A DNA stretch of 64,000 nt from a virus: positions 1-64,000 of IMG/VR virus record IMGVR_UViG_3300047375_000952. One strand, written 5' to 3'. This document shows positions 32,819-40,793 of the stretch, in pieces. Both the position numbers and the translations under genes were made by a program. How positions within the stretch are numbered: the first letter of the stretch is position 1; the number at the start of each line of letters is the position of its first letter. The notes beneath the pieces are model-generated. The model was not told the DNA's origin. It made no database searches and was given only the letters and a program-made list of their open reading frames with translations.

Positions 32819-33111
32819 GTGACGCATCTCAGACCCCCACTCAAGTCGGTTCACTTACAGAAGAAGAGCTCGCAGAGTTCACACAAGTCAGAAACCTCGC
32901 CTCACAGATGATCCAACAGCTCGGATCGCTTGAGCTCCGTAAGTCACGCTTGATCGCTGATCTTGAGGCAAACGAGCAGAAGGCTCAGACACTCTTAGCG
33001 AGTGCTCGTGAGCGCGCGGGTCTTACTGACGACACCCCTTGGCAGATTCGTGATGATGGTTCGATCTTCGCTCTTCAGACTTCCGCTGAAGATGAGAGCG
33101 CGGAGGGCTAA
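32815..33111 (+). CDS. Coiled-coil hypothetical protein, 98 residues
   Basis: The start overlaps the previous stop (ATGA). It is a Gln/Leu/Glu-rich helix (FTQVRNLASQMIQQLGSLEL and RLIADLEANEQKAQTLL) ending in a W-x-I-x-x-D-G-S-I strand turn (PWQIRDDGSIFAL). It is predicted to be an oligomeric coiled coil preceding structural genes. Function unknown; an assembly factor is possible. Confidence 0.5.
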   Translation: MSDASQTPTQVGSLTEEELAEFTQVRNLASQMIQQLGSLELRKSRLIADLEANEQKAQTLLASARERAGLTDDTPWQIRDDGSIFALQTSAEDESAEG

Positions 33112-33128
33112 GAAAGAAATGGTGCGCT

Positions 33129-34490
33129 ATGGTAGCAGGTTGGTATAAAAACAGGACAGCATATCCTCTGTCCCCGCTTTCTACGAGCGCCATTTCTCCT
33201 TATCTCAAGAATAAGATTGACCTGAGATGGGAGAGCCCCTCCGTCCGTCATGAGAATGAAGGGTGGATCATCAGGGGAGTGAACATATACAGATCATCTG
33301 CTTCTGATCTCGGTCCTTACCACAGAGTGAACCTCACTCCTGTAGGTGGGACTTTCTTTCGTGACGAGAATAAGACTTTCACTGTTCACAATGAAGTCGT
33401 TCGTAATTGGATAGCGAAAGATGATCAAGCCGAGAGAGCGTATCGCTTTCGGACGGCTAACCCCATCTCTAGCTCATCAGAGTTAGGGACTCCCTCAGTT
33501 TCTCCTAAAGATGTTCTCGTCACAATAGATGGTCAGATCGCGCCTGTTCATACAGTGCTCGGGGAGCTAGGCGAGGTGTCCCTCAGAGAGTACACCTACC
33601 CTAACCCAAAGAACTTAAGAGAAGAGTCCTTCCCTCAAGCCATTTCAGATGACTCAGAGGTGCTTGTGAGCTATGTAGCTTACGCCCTTGATCGTCGCAT
33701 CCGAGTAGGCGCGGATAAGAAAGACTACTACAGGATCACCACTGTAGCTGAAGACCCCTCCACAGGCGACTTATATGAAACGCCTCTAGATCAGTGCGCC
33801 CCTTTCTCTGATAGAGAAATAGAGCGCGTTGACTATATGTGGAGAGAGGGCATCCGTAGGAACAATTGGATTCTCGATCAAGGCGGGGAAAGAGTAAAAC
33901 TCTTTGTCCGTAGAGTCACAGGTGAGCCTTGTGGGTGTGGTGACTTCAATCGGGAAACTCTTATTTACGCAAAACAGCCTGACTCGCTGTGTATGATGTG
34001 CTTCGGTACAGGTATTCGCGGAGGCTACGACGGTCCATACGACATCATTATTGGACCTGATGATGGTGAGAAAGCGATCACACAAGAAAGTCAGGGTCGC
34101 AGAAAGACTCACAACTACGGTGTGTGGATTGGCCCTAGCCCTGTGGTGAATCAGCGCGATTTTGTAGTTAAACAGAACAACGACAGATACTCTATCGGCC
34201 CTGTTTCTTTCGCTTCTAACAGGGGCAACATCCTCCATCAGACTTTCAATGTCTCATACCTCGATTCAGGAGACATCAGGTACAAAGTTCCTGTAGTGGG
34301 AGTGCCTGTATCATGGGGAGACGTGAGGTACACTTACAGACCGTATAGAGACACCTACCACGCTAGGTCAGACGCTCCTTTCTTAACCTCTTCAACTCAA
34401 GCCTACCCTCTTGAGACGGACAGGAAAGATAAGCCCAATGCCTATGAGGTAAGAGGGCGCACAGGAACATGGGAAAACCATCACTCTTAA
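33129..34490 (+). CDS. Virion structural protein with internal zinc-knuckle-like motif
   Basis: A 453-residue protein rich in beta-strands (VNIYRSSASDLGPYHRV, DVRYTYRPYRDTYH) with an internal cysteine cluster CGCGDFN ... CMMCFGTGIRGG resembling a CxC ... CxxCxGxG zinc site. The N-terminus has a fibronectin/Ig-like strand pattern. It is followed by tail-completion and other structural genes. The metal site probably stabilises the fold. It is likely a tail or neck structural protein; exact role not recognised. Confidence 0.55.
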   Translation: MVAGWYKNRTAYPLSPLSTSAISPYLKNKIDLRWESPSVRHENEGWIIRGVNIYRSSASDLGPYHRVNLTPVGGTFFRDENKTFTVHNEVVRNWIAKDDQAERAYRFRTANPISSSSELGTPSVSPKDVLVTIDGQIAPVHTVLGELGEVSLREYTYPNPKNLREESFPQAISDDSEVLVSYVAYALDRRIRVGADKKDYYRITTVAEDPSTGDLYETPLDQCAPFSDREIERVDYMWREGIRRNNWILDQGGERVKLFVRRVTGEPCGCGDFNRETLIYAKQPDSLCMMCFGTGIRGGYDGPYDIIIGPDDGEKAITQESQGRRKTHNYGVWIGPSPVVNQRDFVVKQNNDRYSIGPVSFASNRGNILHQTFNVSYLDSGDIRYKVPVVGVPVSWGDVRYTYRPYRDTYHARSDAPFLTSSTQAYPLETDRKDKPNAYEVRGRTGTWENHHS

Positions 34491-34502
34491 GGGAGGTGAC
34501 TC

Positions 34503-35090
34503 ATGGCTAGTAGGAAGCCCTTTGTCCTTAAAAAGAGGAACGCGCCTAGAGTTCAGATAAAGAACGAGATAGGTTCATCGAAAATGCCTGTCAAAGACAA
34601 AGACATCGTTAAGATCTTCGCTGACTCTGCTCTTTTCTACATCAAGGATGAGGCGATCAAAGCGACTTATAAGGGCGCGCCCTCGATCTTGAGAAGCTCT
34701 GACTTTCTCTCTGCGCTCACCTATGAGATTGTCGAAAACAAGAGAGGTAAGCTGAGCTTTAAGATTACTATCCCATATAACGAGAGATGGTCTTGGGTGT
34801 GTAGCTACCTTGAGAGCTCAGGGAAGCCCTTTCCTATGACTTGGCTCACTCACCCTGTTCTTAACAAGAAGCAGAACAGGAAAAGAGCTGTTGTTTCTTT
34901 CCGAGACAAGAAAACAGGGGAGATGGTAGTTCGCACCGCGCCCTTGACCACTAAGCAAGCTTGGATTCATCCAGGGATTGCGAAGGGTACATGGCTTGAG
35001 AAAGGCATAGAGAAAGGTATAAGGAGAGCCATGGTGGACGTACAGAGGCTAATAGACTTTAAGATAAGAGAAGGGTCGTTGACGAGATGA
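34503..35090 (+). CDS. Putative tail-completion protein (HK97 gp10-like)
   Basis: A 195-residue protein with a basic N-terminal tail, helix FADSALFYIKDEAIKATYKG, a beta-sheet region (KLSFKITIPYNERWSWV) and an end with HPGIAKGTWLEKGIEKGIRR, the pattern seen in HK97 gp10/tail-completion (neck) proteins, where a late WIHPG-like turn precedes a helix. Gene order (structural, completion, next) fits. The assignment is by pattern only. Confidence 0.5.
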   Translation: MASRKPFVLKKRNAPRVQIKNEIGSSKMPVKDKDIVKIFADSALFYIKDEAIKATYKGAPSILRSSDFLSALTYEIVENKRGKLSFKITIPYNERWSWVCSYLESSGKPFPMTWLTHPVLNKKQNRKRAVVSFRDKKTGEMVVRTAPLTTKQAWIHPGIAKGTWLEKGIEKGIRRAMVDVQRLIDFKIREGSLTR

Positions 35091-35680
35091 TATATGTAAT
35101 CAAGTGTCAGGTAGAGAATATCTTGATCCCCTCTCTTAAGATAAAGCTAAAGAAAGGCGACTCTTTTGAGTGTCCTAAGCGACTCTACGACACTAACAGA
35201 GAGATCAAGACCCTCGTCACCACAGGCGTTCTTTCCTCGCACCCAAAGTTACCCATCGTGAAAGAGTCTAAGAGCAAAGGGCTCGTGGCTAGGGTAGGTG
35301 TGCCGAAAGTACCCATCCAAGAGCCTCAGCAACAGGTGATACACAAGACAGAGGTTCACCATCACGACAGCCAAGTTGACCTCGACGATCTTGTGGGTAA
35401 ACTCTTAGAGAAGCTGAGTGGCGTTCTTTCTCCTGAGATGATCGCTCAAGCAGTGGCGAGTCAGCTCCCTCAGCAACAGACTATCGTACAGCAGTCTCCT
35501 ACGGCTACACAGACCTATCAAGCACAGCAGACAGAGGAGATGACTTTCATCCCCTCTAAGATTTTATCTGACGATGTGAAGTCCTCTTCGGCATCTACAG
35601 TAAACGAAACGAGCGGTGAGGACACATCCTTATCGGATGCTATGAACGCTCTAAAAGCCATGAGAAAAGCTCAGAAATAG
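35087..35680 (+). CDS. Putative virion-associated protein with Gln-rich region
   Basis: A 197-residue protein. Residues 1-60 form a small beta domain (NILIPSLKIKLKKGDSF); residues 80-150 are Gln/His-rich (QEPQQQVIHKTEVHHHD, QLPQQQTIVQQ), likely disordered; the end is helical. It overlaps the previous gene by 4 bases (ATGA). The bipartite build resembles linker-type phage structural proteins. Function unknown. Confidence 0.5.
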   Translation: MIYVIKCQVENILIPSLKIKLKKGDSFECPKRLYDTNREIKTLVTTGVLSSHPKLPIVKESKSKGLVARVGVPKVPIQEPQQQVIHKTEVHHHDSQVDLDDLVGKLLEKLSGVLSPEMIAQAVASQLPQQQTIVQQSPTATQTYQAQQTEEMTFIPSKILSDDVKSSSASTVNETSGEDTSLSDAMNALKAMRKAQK

Positions 35681-35728
35681 TGGGTATAACCCACAACCGC
35701 CCCACATATAAAGAAAGGGATTCCCACC

Positions 35729-36724
35729 ATGAGTAAAGGTGTAGGACTAGACATCGGCACAATGAACCTCGTCTCTTCGCGATTAGGTGCTAAGAAAGAA
35801 ATCAAGATCCGCCGTATGCGCGATCTCTTCATCGACCTCCCCGCCACAGCTAAGAAAATGCTCAAGCTCGGCTCTGTTTCATACATCGAGTCTGACGAGC
35901 ATCTTCTTGTACTCGGTGACGAGGCGATGGAGGTAGCTAATATGTTTGGTCGGGAGGGGCGCAGACCTCTGAAGGCGGGTCTTGTTTCACCTGATGAGAT
36001 TGACTCACTCACAGTCTTAGGACACATGGTTAAAGACGTGCTCGGTGAGCCTAGCCATGAGGGAGAACACTGCTATTTCTCAATCCCTGCTGCTCCTGTA
36101 GACGTGCAGATGGATGTGGTCTACCATAAGGGTGTGTTTACGCGCATCGTTCAAGAGTGTGGTTACACCGCACATCCTGCAAATGAGGCGATGGCGATTG
36201 TATTTTCTGAGACAGCCAAAGAGGGCTTCTCAGGGATCGGCATTTCTTTCGGTTCGGGGATGACTAACATTGCTCTCGCTATCAACACCATTGAGGGTCT
36301 TTCATTCTCAGTGGCTCGGGGTGGTGATTGGATTGATCAAGGCGCGGCTCGATCAGTGGGTGGGACTGCTTCTAAGATGTGTGCGGTAAAGGAGAAAGGT
36401 ATCGACTTGAACGACCCTAAGAATCGCGAAGAGGAGGCGATTTCTTTCTACTACAAGGCTCTCATCGAGTACGCCCTTGATAACATCGCACAGCAGTTTG
36501 TGATGAAGGGTGGTCATCTCACTCTGAATAAACCTATCCCTATTGTAGTGGGTGGGGGAACGAGTCTCGCGGGTGGATTCATGGATTTCTTCAAGGAGGT
36601 GTTTGAGACTAAGAAGAAGAGATTCCCGATTGAGATCTCTGAAGTACGTCATGCCTCCGACCCTTTCCATGCGGTGTCTAAGGGTATGCTAGTTTTAGCA
36701 CAGCAAGAGTACGACGAAGATTAA
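35729..36724 (+). CDS. Actin-like ATPase (ParM/MreB-type fold)
   Basis: A 331-residue actin-fold protein. The phosphate-1 loop is GLDIGTMNLV (6-15), the phosphate-2 loop GISFGSGMTNIA (about 171-182) and the adenosine motif VVGGGTSLAGGF (about 272-283). Length and loops match bacterial actin-like filament proteins (ParM, MreB, AlfA) and exclude Hsp70. It could position phage DNA or a replication centre, the role tubulin-like PhuZ plays in phiKZ-type phages. ATATAAAG (35707-35714) lies upstream. Polymerisation is inferred. Confidence 0.85.
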   Translation: MSKGVGLDIGTMNLVSSRLGAKKEIKIRRMRDLFIDLPATAKKMLKLGSVSYIESDEHLLVLGDEAMEVANMFGREGRRPLKAGLVSPDEIDSLTVLGHMVKDVLGEPSHEGEHCYFSIPAAPVDVQMDVVYHKGVFTRIVQECGYTAHPANEAMAIVFSETAKEGFSGIGISFGSGMTNIALAINTIEGLSFSVARGGDWIDQGAARSVGGTASKMCAVKEKGIDLNDPKNREEEAISFYYKALIEYALDNIAQQFVMKGGHLTLNKPIPIVVGGGTSLAGGFMDFFKEVFETKKKRFPIEISEVRHASDPFHAVSKGMLVLAQQEYDED

Positions 36725-36783
36725 TATATCTTTTATATTCGTCCAGGGCTGTACGTTTTTTTTTACTTCATGGGAGAATCGTC

Positions 36784-37179
36784 ATGAGAAGAACCGCCAC
36801 ATCTATCTTAAGAGAACTTCAAGTCCGAGTTGCTCGGCTTGAGAAAACATCAGGCTACACTAGTCATATGCGCCCCTATACAACTGCGGAAGAGATTGAT
36901 CTTTTAGGTTTTATTGAGCGCAAGATCAAGACTAAGACAGGGTTTTCTATTATCGATAATGTTGATGTGATCAGGAGACACGTCGATTATGATTATGGAG
37001 ACGACGATCAGATCTTACTTGAAATTTTAATGAGTACAGCTCAGGGTGAGGAAGAGAGCTTTCACGTCATCATAGCGGTGGATCAAGACGGAGAGCAGAA
37101 TTTTGTTTATCTTTACCCTAGAAACACTGGTCGAAAAGAAGCACTGAAATACTTCGTGTCGTATTATACAGAGGGATGA
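36784..37179 (+). CDS. Tagged hypothetical protein C (MRRTATSIL tag)
   Basis: A 131-residue protein. The start MRRTATSILRELQVRVARLE is a diverged form of the tag seen at 30789/31455/39996. The body holds a small alpha/beta domain (ESFHVIIAVDQDGEQNFVYL). Thirty-nine bases of its 3' end (37116-37154) are repeated at 37189-37227 after its stop, a trace of partial duplication. Only one Met codon is present, which supports the second Met as the true start in the other copies. Confidence 0.6.
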   Translation: MRRTATSILRELQVRVARLEKTSGYTSHMRPYTTAEEIDLLGFIERKIKTKTGFSIIDNVDVIRRHVDYDYGDDDQILLEILMSTAQGEEESFHVIIAVDQDGEQNFVYLYPRNTGRKEALKYFVSYYTEG

Positions 37180-37188
37180 TGCTCTCCT

Positions 37189-37227
37189 CCCTAGAAACAT
37201 TGGTCGAAAAGAAGCACTGAAATACTT
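37189..37227 (+). repeat. 39-bp remnant duplicating the end of the tagged gene
   Basis: It matches 37116-37154 with one mismatch (AAACAT versus AAACAC). It lies after the stop and encodes nothing in frame. It shows that the tag genes are a site of local duplication. Confidence 0.85.
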
Positions 37228-37241
37228 AATGGTGGAATAGA

Positions 37242-37283
37242 CTTTTTATCCTTTCTCGTTTCTATTACAGAAAGGAGAAAAAG
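37242..37283 (+). promoter_or_regulatory. 15-bp leader hairpin abutting a start codon
   Basis: CTTTTTATCCTTTCT (37242-37256) pairs with AGAAAGGAGAAAAAG (37269-37283) with a single mismatch around a 12-nt loop. The TTTTATC box lies in the 5' arm, the AGGAG SD in the 3' arm, and the ATG begins at the next base. It is the strongest of the RBS-hiding stems here. Confidence 0.65.
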
Positions 37284-38240
37284 ATGTTTAGGTACGCATC
37301 TAGGAGAAAGCCTGATCAAGTCGTAGCTGATGCAGTTTACGACGAAGTGAGCCAAGTCTTAGCTAAGTCAAGAGAGCTTTCACAAGAGCTCTTTCGACGC
37401 AACGTAGATGAGACAGGCTTAGGGATGTATCGTGATCCCACGCAGTTCCCTCGTATGAGGGCGATTGACCGCGCTCTCTCTTCAAAGGACTACGCTGAGA
37501 TCGAGAAGCACTCGGCAAAACTCTTAATCAAGATGGTCGAGGAGTTTCAAGACGAGATCTCATGGGCTTTCGGGTATATGATCCCCGCTATACACCACCT
37601 CACTAAGCTTTTAGAGAGGGAAGATGTGTATGGGGAGTCAGGTCTGAGAAAGTACAAGCTCGGATGGAACAAGTTTAAGAAAATAGCCCGATCAGATTGG
37701 GATAAAGTCGTTCCTCTCAAGATTCTTTCTAAGGATCTTCAGGAAACAGAGCGTGAAGTTGAAGGGATCAAGCTCCTCTTTGTTCGTAGCTCTAGAAACT
37801 TTCTAGCTCAGACCTCCAAGAGAGATCGAAGTATTGAGATTAACCTTGCCCAAGATTTCAACTTAGTAAGTGGTCGAAGGACTCTCAGGGCAGTCTTAGA
37901 ACATGAGCTTATCCACATATTGCAGATCGACAGTGGGGGTGCTGATGTAGGCTCTCACAGTAGCTTTGATTATGGCTCAGGGTACGAGGGTCACTCTCTC
38001 GCTGAGATCGAATATGACCCACGCATTAATGACTCTTGCCACGCCGTTCAGTGTCTTATGGAAGATCATGGAAATGACTTCAACACTGCGGTTAAGAAAG
38101 TAATCGGGGAGTTGTCTCCTAGAGTCGCTGAAGAGGATATGGTGTTCATCATGGTTTCTGAGTGGTTTAAAGCCCTGAAGAAGCACGACCGCGCTAAGTA
38201 CAAGAGAGCGGTTAAGGATCTCGTAGAAGACTTCACTTGA
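37284..38240 (+). CDS. Putative HExxH zinc metallopeptidase
   Basis: A 318-residue protein starting MFRYAS (tag-like). HELIH at 207-211 with a preceding LRAVLE helix fits a zinc-metallopeptidase active site; a later E or H in the following 60 residues (GHSLAEIEYDP) may be the third ligand. Its N-terminal 190 residues are helical and carry no match to the earlier HExxH proteins, so only the active-site segment is shared. The start codon directly abuts a 15-bp leader hairpin. Possibly a packaged or host-directed peptidase. Confidence 0.6.
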   Translation: MFRYASRRKPDQVVADAVYDEVSQVLAKSRELSQELFRRNVDETGLGMYRDPTQFPRMRAIDRALSSKDYAEIEKHSAKLLIKMVEEFQDEISWAFGYMIPAIHHLTKLLEREDVYGESGLRKYKLGWNKFKKIARSDWDKVVPLKILSKDLQETEREVEGIKLLFVRSSRNFLAQTSKRDRSIEINLAQDFNLVSGRRTLRAVLEHELIHILQIDSGGADVGSHSSFDYGSGYEGHSLAEIEYDPRINDSCHAVQCLMEDHGNDFNTAVKKVIGELSPRVAEEDMVFIMVSEWFKALKKHDRAKYKRAVKDLVEDFT

Positions 38241-38242
38241 TC

Positions 38243-38288
38243 TTTTATAGAAGCTCTTTCTTTGATTACCTAAGAGAAAGAAAGAGCT
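38243..38288 (+). promoter_or_regulatory. TTTTATAG box and perfect 12-bp RBS hairpin
   Basis: TTTTATAG (38243-38250) is followed by AGCTCTTTCTTT (38252-38263), which pairs perfectly with AAAGAAAGAGCT (38277-38288) around a 13-nt loop. The SD-like AAGAAAGAG is in the 3' arm and the ATG starts at 38289. Confidence 0.65.
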
Positions 38289-39659
38289 ATGATAAGAAAA
38301 GCGAACGACATTGAGACTACTTTCAGGGTCTTTTTACCCGCCAAGAAGATCCGAGAGACATTGGGTCTTAAGAGAAACAAGGGCGTGTTTCTTGATGAGT
38401 ACCTAGTGACTCTAAAGAACAGAGGTCAACAGACGATGGTGACTGTCGAGTCTTCTGATGGGTTCTCAGATGATGAAATGGGCGCGGCTGAAGTCCGTAT
38501 GCGCTTACGAGATCACCTCGTAGATAACCTTTCTATTTCTAGGGTCGAGGGGGTTCTCGCGCTCAATCCCAAAAGCAAGTTCTTCGAGAGCGTCCTTACA
38601 GACCTTAAGAATGGAGATCCTCTTGGTGGTGGCGCGGAGGCGATTCTCTATGAGGTCGAAGATCGTATCGCGAATCCTGATCCTCAGATCGAGGCTCTCT
38701 TGGATAGTGCTCTCGCGATCCTTCCGAGAAGTTCTTTCTTAAAAGACATTAAGGCTCAGTTTGAGGGTGGTAGGGAGTTGTCTGACGCTCAGATTCAAGC
38801 AGTTCAGAACATTATTGACCCTCCTGCGAATCCCAAGATCGAGGCTCAGTCAAAGCTCATTGAGGAGGCTCTTTCTCATCAGCCTAATAGCGCATTCTTA
38901 GGTAAGCTCAAGGCTGTTCTTGACGGAGGACGTGTTCTTTCAGACGCTCAGGCTCAAGTCGTTCAGGACATCATCAACCCTCCTGCGAATCCCAAGATCG
39001 AGGCTCAGTCAAAGCTCATTGAGGAGGCTCTTTCTCATCAGCCTAATAGCGCATTCTTAGGTAAGCTCAAGGCTGTTCTTGATGGGGGGCGCACTCTTTC
39101 TCCGAAACAGCTCGCTGTTGTGAAAGACATCCTCTCAGAAAGCGAGCAACCGCAGTCAGATATGCTCTCAGACTTAGAGTCTAATGGAAGGTATCTTTCT
39201 AGAGATGATTACATGATCATCCGTAAGGCTAGGAGAAACCTCTCAGCACTCACGGAAGATGAAGCTAAGAGGCTTAGGCATCTTCTCTACAAGAACACAA
39301 ACAGGCTTCAAGGGTCTTACTCTAGGGGTGAGATTCGAGCGATGCTTAAGAAAGCATCTCGTACCGCGAGCATGAAAGAGTTGTCTGACCTGAGAGCTCA
39401 TTTTGAGCAGAATGTGAATATGCTCTACTCTATTGTTTCTGAGCTTGAGGCTAACCCTGTAGCCGAGCAACATTTCAGCAGTGAAATGGGTGAACTTTTA
39501 GGGAGTATGGCTCGCCTCTCTAATCACGGTCAGGGGCTAGGGAATGATCTAGAGTCGGCTATCACAAAGATCGAGATCTATCAGCAAGAGATCAGTGATG
39601 CCTTTGATGTCGTGAGAATGATTAACAATAGAGCCAAGAAACTACCCGACTTTTTCTGA
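38289..39659 (+). CDS. Repeat-module protein with tag-like start, 456 residues
   Basis: A protein beginning MIRKAND and carrying three to four copies of a helical module at about residues 90-290: an L-x-x-AL...P-x-SxFLxxLKAxxxGGRxLSxxQ segment followed by an INPPANPKIEAQSKLIEEA linker. Two copies are almost identical (bases 38819-38923 and 38978-39082 match exactly over 105 bases; spacing 159 bases = 53 codons). The C-terminal 150 residues are helical. It is related to the protein at 14881-15954. Function unknown; a scaffold- or binding-type protein is plausible. Confidence 0.55.
   Translation: MIRKANDIETTFRVFLPAKKIRETLGLKRNKGVFLDEYLVTLKNRGQQTMVTVESSDGFSDDEMGAAEVRMRLRDHLVDNLSISRVEGVLALNPKSKFFESVLTDLKNGDPLGGGAEAILYEVEDRIANPDPQIEALLDSALAILPRSSFLKDIKAQFEGGRELSDAQIQAVQNIIDPPANPKIEAQSKLIEEALSHQPNSAFLGKLKAVLDGGRVLSDAQAQVVQDIINPPANPKIEAQSKLIEEALSHQPNSAFLGKLKAVLDGGRTLSPKQLAVVKDILSESEQPQSDMLSDLESNGRYLSRDDYMIIRKARRNLSALTEDEAKRLRHLLYKNTNRLQGSYSRGEIRAMLKKASRTASMKELSDLRAHFEQNVNMLYSIVSELEANPVAEQHFSSEMGELLGSMARLSNHGQGLGNDLESAITKIEIYQQEISDAFDVVRMINNRAKKLPDFF
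38819..38923 (+). repeat. 105-bp exact internal repeat, copy 1
   Basis: Matches 38978-39082 exactly, an in-frame 53-codon spacing inside the repeat-module gene. The exact match implies a very recent expansion or gene conversion. Confidence 0.9.
38978..39082 (+). repeat. 105-bp exact internal repeat, copy 2
   Basis: Second copy of the 38819-38923 repeat; the sequence diverges immediately afterwards. Confidence 0.9.
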
Positions 39660-39718
39660 AAGTCCTTGCGCCCCTCTTCTTTCTGATCAAGGATGTTGCA
39701 TACGCATACGGTTTAAAT

Positions 39719-39916
39719 ATGAAAGTGCAAAACATGAAGAAAGAAAAGTGGGTGGATTTTCGATTAGACGAGGGAGAGGTCTTTAAGAAAGTAATCTTGA
39801 GTGATCTCAAAAACCACAAGTTTCAGTTTGAGGGGCATTTCCAAGTTATTTTTGAGGGCGATACCGTTCTCATCAAGGCAGTCGAGAAAGACCCTAAGAC
39901 TAAGAACCCTTCCTAA
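39719..39916 (+). CDS. Small hypothetical protein, 65 residues
   Basis: A 65-residue mostly beta protein (KKVILSDLKNHKFQFEGHF, VIFEGDTVLIKAVEKD). The start is uncertain: ATG at 39719 or 39734, neither with a strong SD. An AGAGAG/CTCTCT hairpin follows the stop. Function unknown. Confidence 0.45.
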   Translation: MKVQNMKKEKWVDFRLDEGEVFKKVILSDLKNHKFQFEGHFQVIFEGDTVLIKAVEKDPKTKNPS

Positions 39917-39934
39917 GAGAGTTTTTACTCTCTT
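39915..39934 (+). terminator. AAGAGAG/CTCTCTT stem-loop
   Basis: AAGAGAG (39915-39921) pairs with CTCTCTT (39928-39934) around TTTTTA. It overlaps the stop codon of the small gene and precedes a TTTTATAG promoter-like box (39943-39950). Terminator function is likely, but the T-tract is short. Confidence 0.4.
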
Positions 39935-39995
39935 TATACTACTTTTATAGGTGACGTTTTCTAACACACCTCGATTGAGACTATAGGAGTCTATG

Positions 39996-40793
39996 ATGAG
40001 AAGAACAGCTTCAGAAATCCTCTCTGATCTTGAAATCAGGATCGCTCACCTTGAGCGCCAAGCCCTTTACCCTTCAAAGCAGATGGACGTTGCTCCTAAT
40101 AAGAAACGCCGACAGCGTGCTCCGGGTCGGTTGAGCCTCGTTGAGATGAGAAAGAATGCGAAAGACCTTCTTAGGTCTGCTCGTATGCTAGGCTTTAAAA
40201 GAGCCACTCTTGATTTTGATGATGATAATCCTGTGATTGACCTTGGCATTCGTCAGCACAAAATCTATGTGGATATGGTTGGGTATCATCTCATTTTCCC
40301 ACCCGCTCGCACTCTGACCATCATGAAGTATGACGAAGTTAAGGTTCTCCTTGCTCGTAAAGCTTATGATCTCGGCCTTCGTGATGTCCCTGATGCTTCT
40401 CCTCTTCACGAGGATGCTGGCATGGAAGAGACGGGCATGGGTCAAGTAGATCTCACCACTGAGTTTAACCTCGTCCATGATCTTCTTAGCAACTATGGCT
40501 TGTTCAATGAGCGTTGGAGACGCATGGGTGACGACACTATCGTGTCAGGCACTGGAGACTACACTCTCGTCCTTAAGCAGACTCCTCAAAACATCAAGTT
40601 CACCTTCACAGGTCCTAACCTCAAGCGCGGTCAGGCTGTTGCGACTATTCGTGGTATGGTCGGCGGTATGAACCTCCATGAGCGTTTCATGAACTTTGCG
40701 GAGCGCATGGCTGACATCGAGACTGCTGTTACTAAGAGACAATCTCGTCTCCAAGCTCAGGCTATTAAGGCTCTCCGAGCTTCACGTCGCTAA
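39996..40793 (+). CDS. Tagged hypothetical protein D (MRRTASEIL tag)
   Basis: A 265-residue protein. The first about 20 residues repeat the MRRTASEILSDLEIRIA tag almost exactly, then diverge. The body has an arginine-rich segment (KKRRQRAPGRLS) and a central beta-domain (FLDFDDDNPVIDLGIR-like; TLVLKQTPQNIKFTFTGPNL). The end is helical and Arg/Gln-rich. AGGAG precedes two ATGs; the second fits better. The gene abuts the convergent membrane/coiled-coil gene without a gap. Function unknown. Confidence 0.6.
   Translation: MRRTASEILSDLEIRIAHLERQALYPSKQMDVAPNKKRRQRAPGRLSLVEMRKNAKDLLRSARMLGFKRATLDFDDDNPVIDLGIRQHKIYVDMVGYHLIFPPARTLTIMKYDEVKVLLARKAYDLGLRDVPDASPLHEDAGMEETGMGQVDLTTEFNLVHDLLSNYGLFNERWRRMGDDTIVSGTGDYTLVLKQTPQNIKFTFTGPNLKRGQAVATIRGMVGGMNLHERFMNFAERMADIETAVTKRQSRLQAQAIKALRASRR

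Noticed and set aside
38819-39082. CRISPR array or mobile-element terminal repeats
   Set aside because: The repeats are coding, in frame and only two copies, without spacer structure or a transposase nearby.
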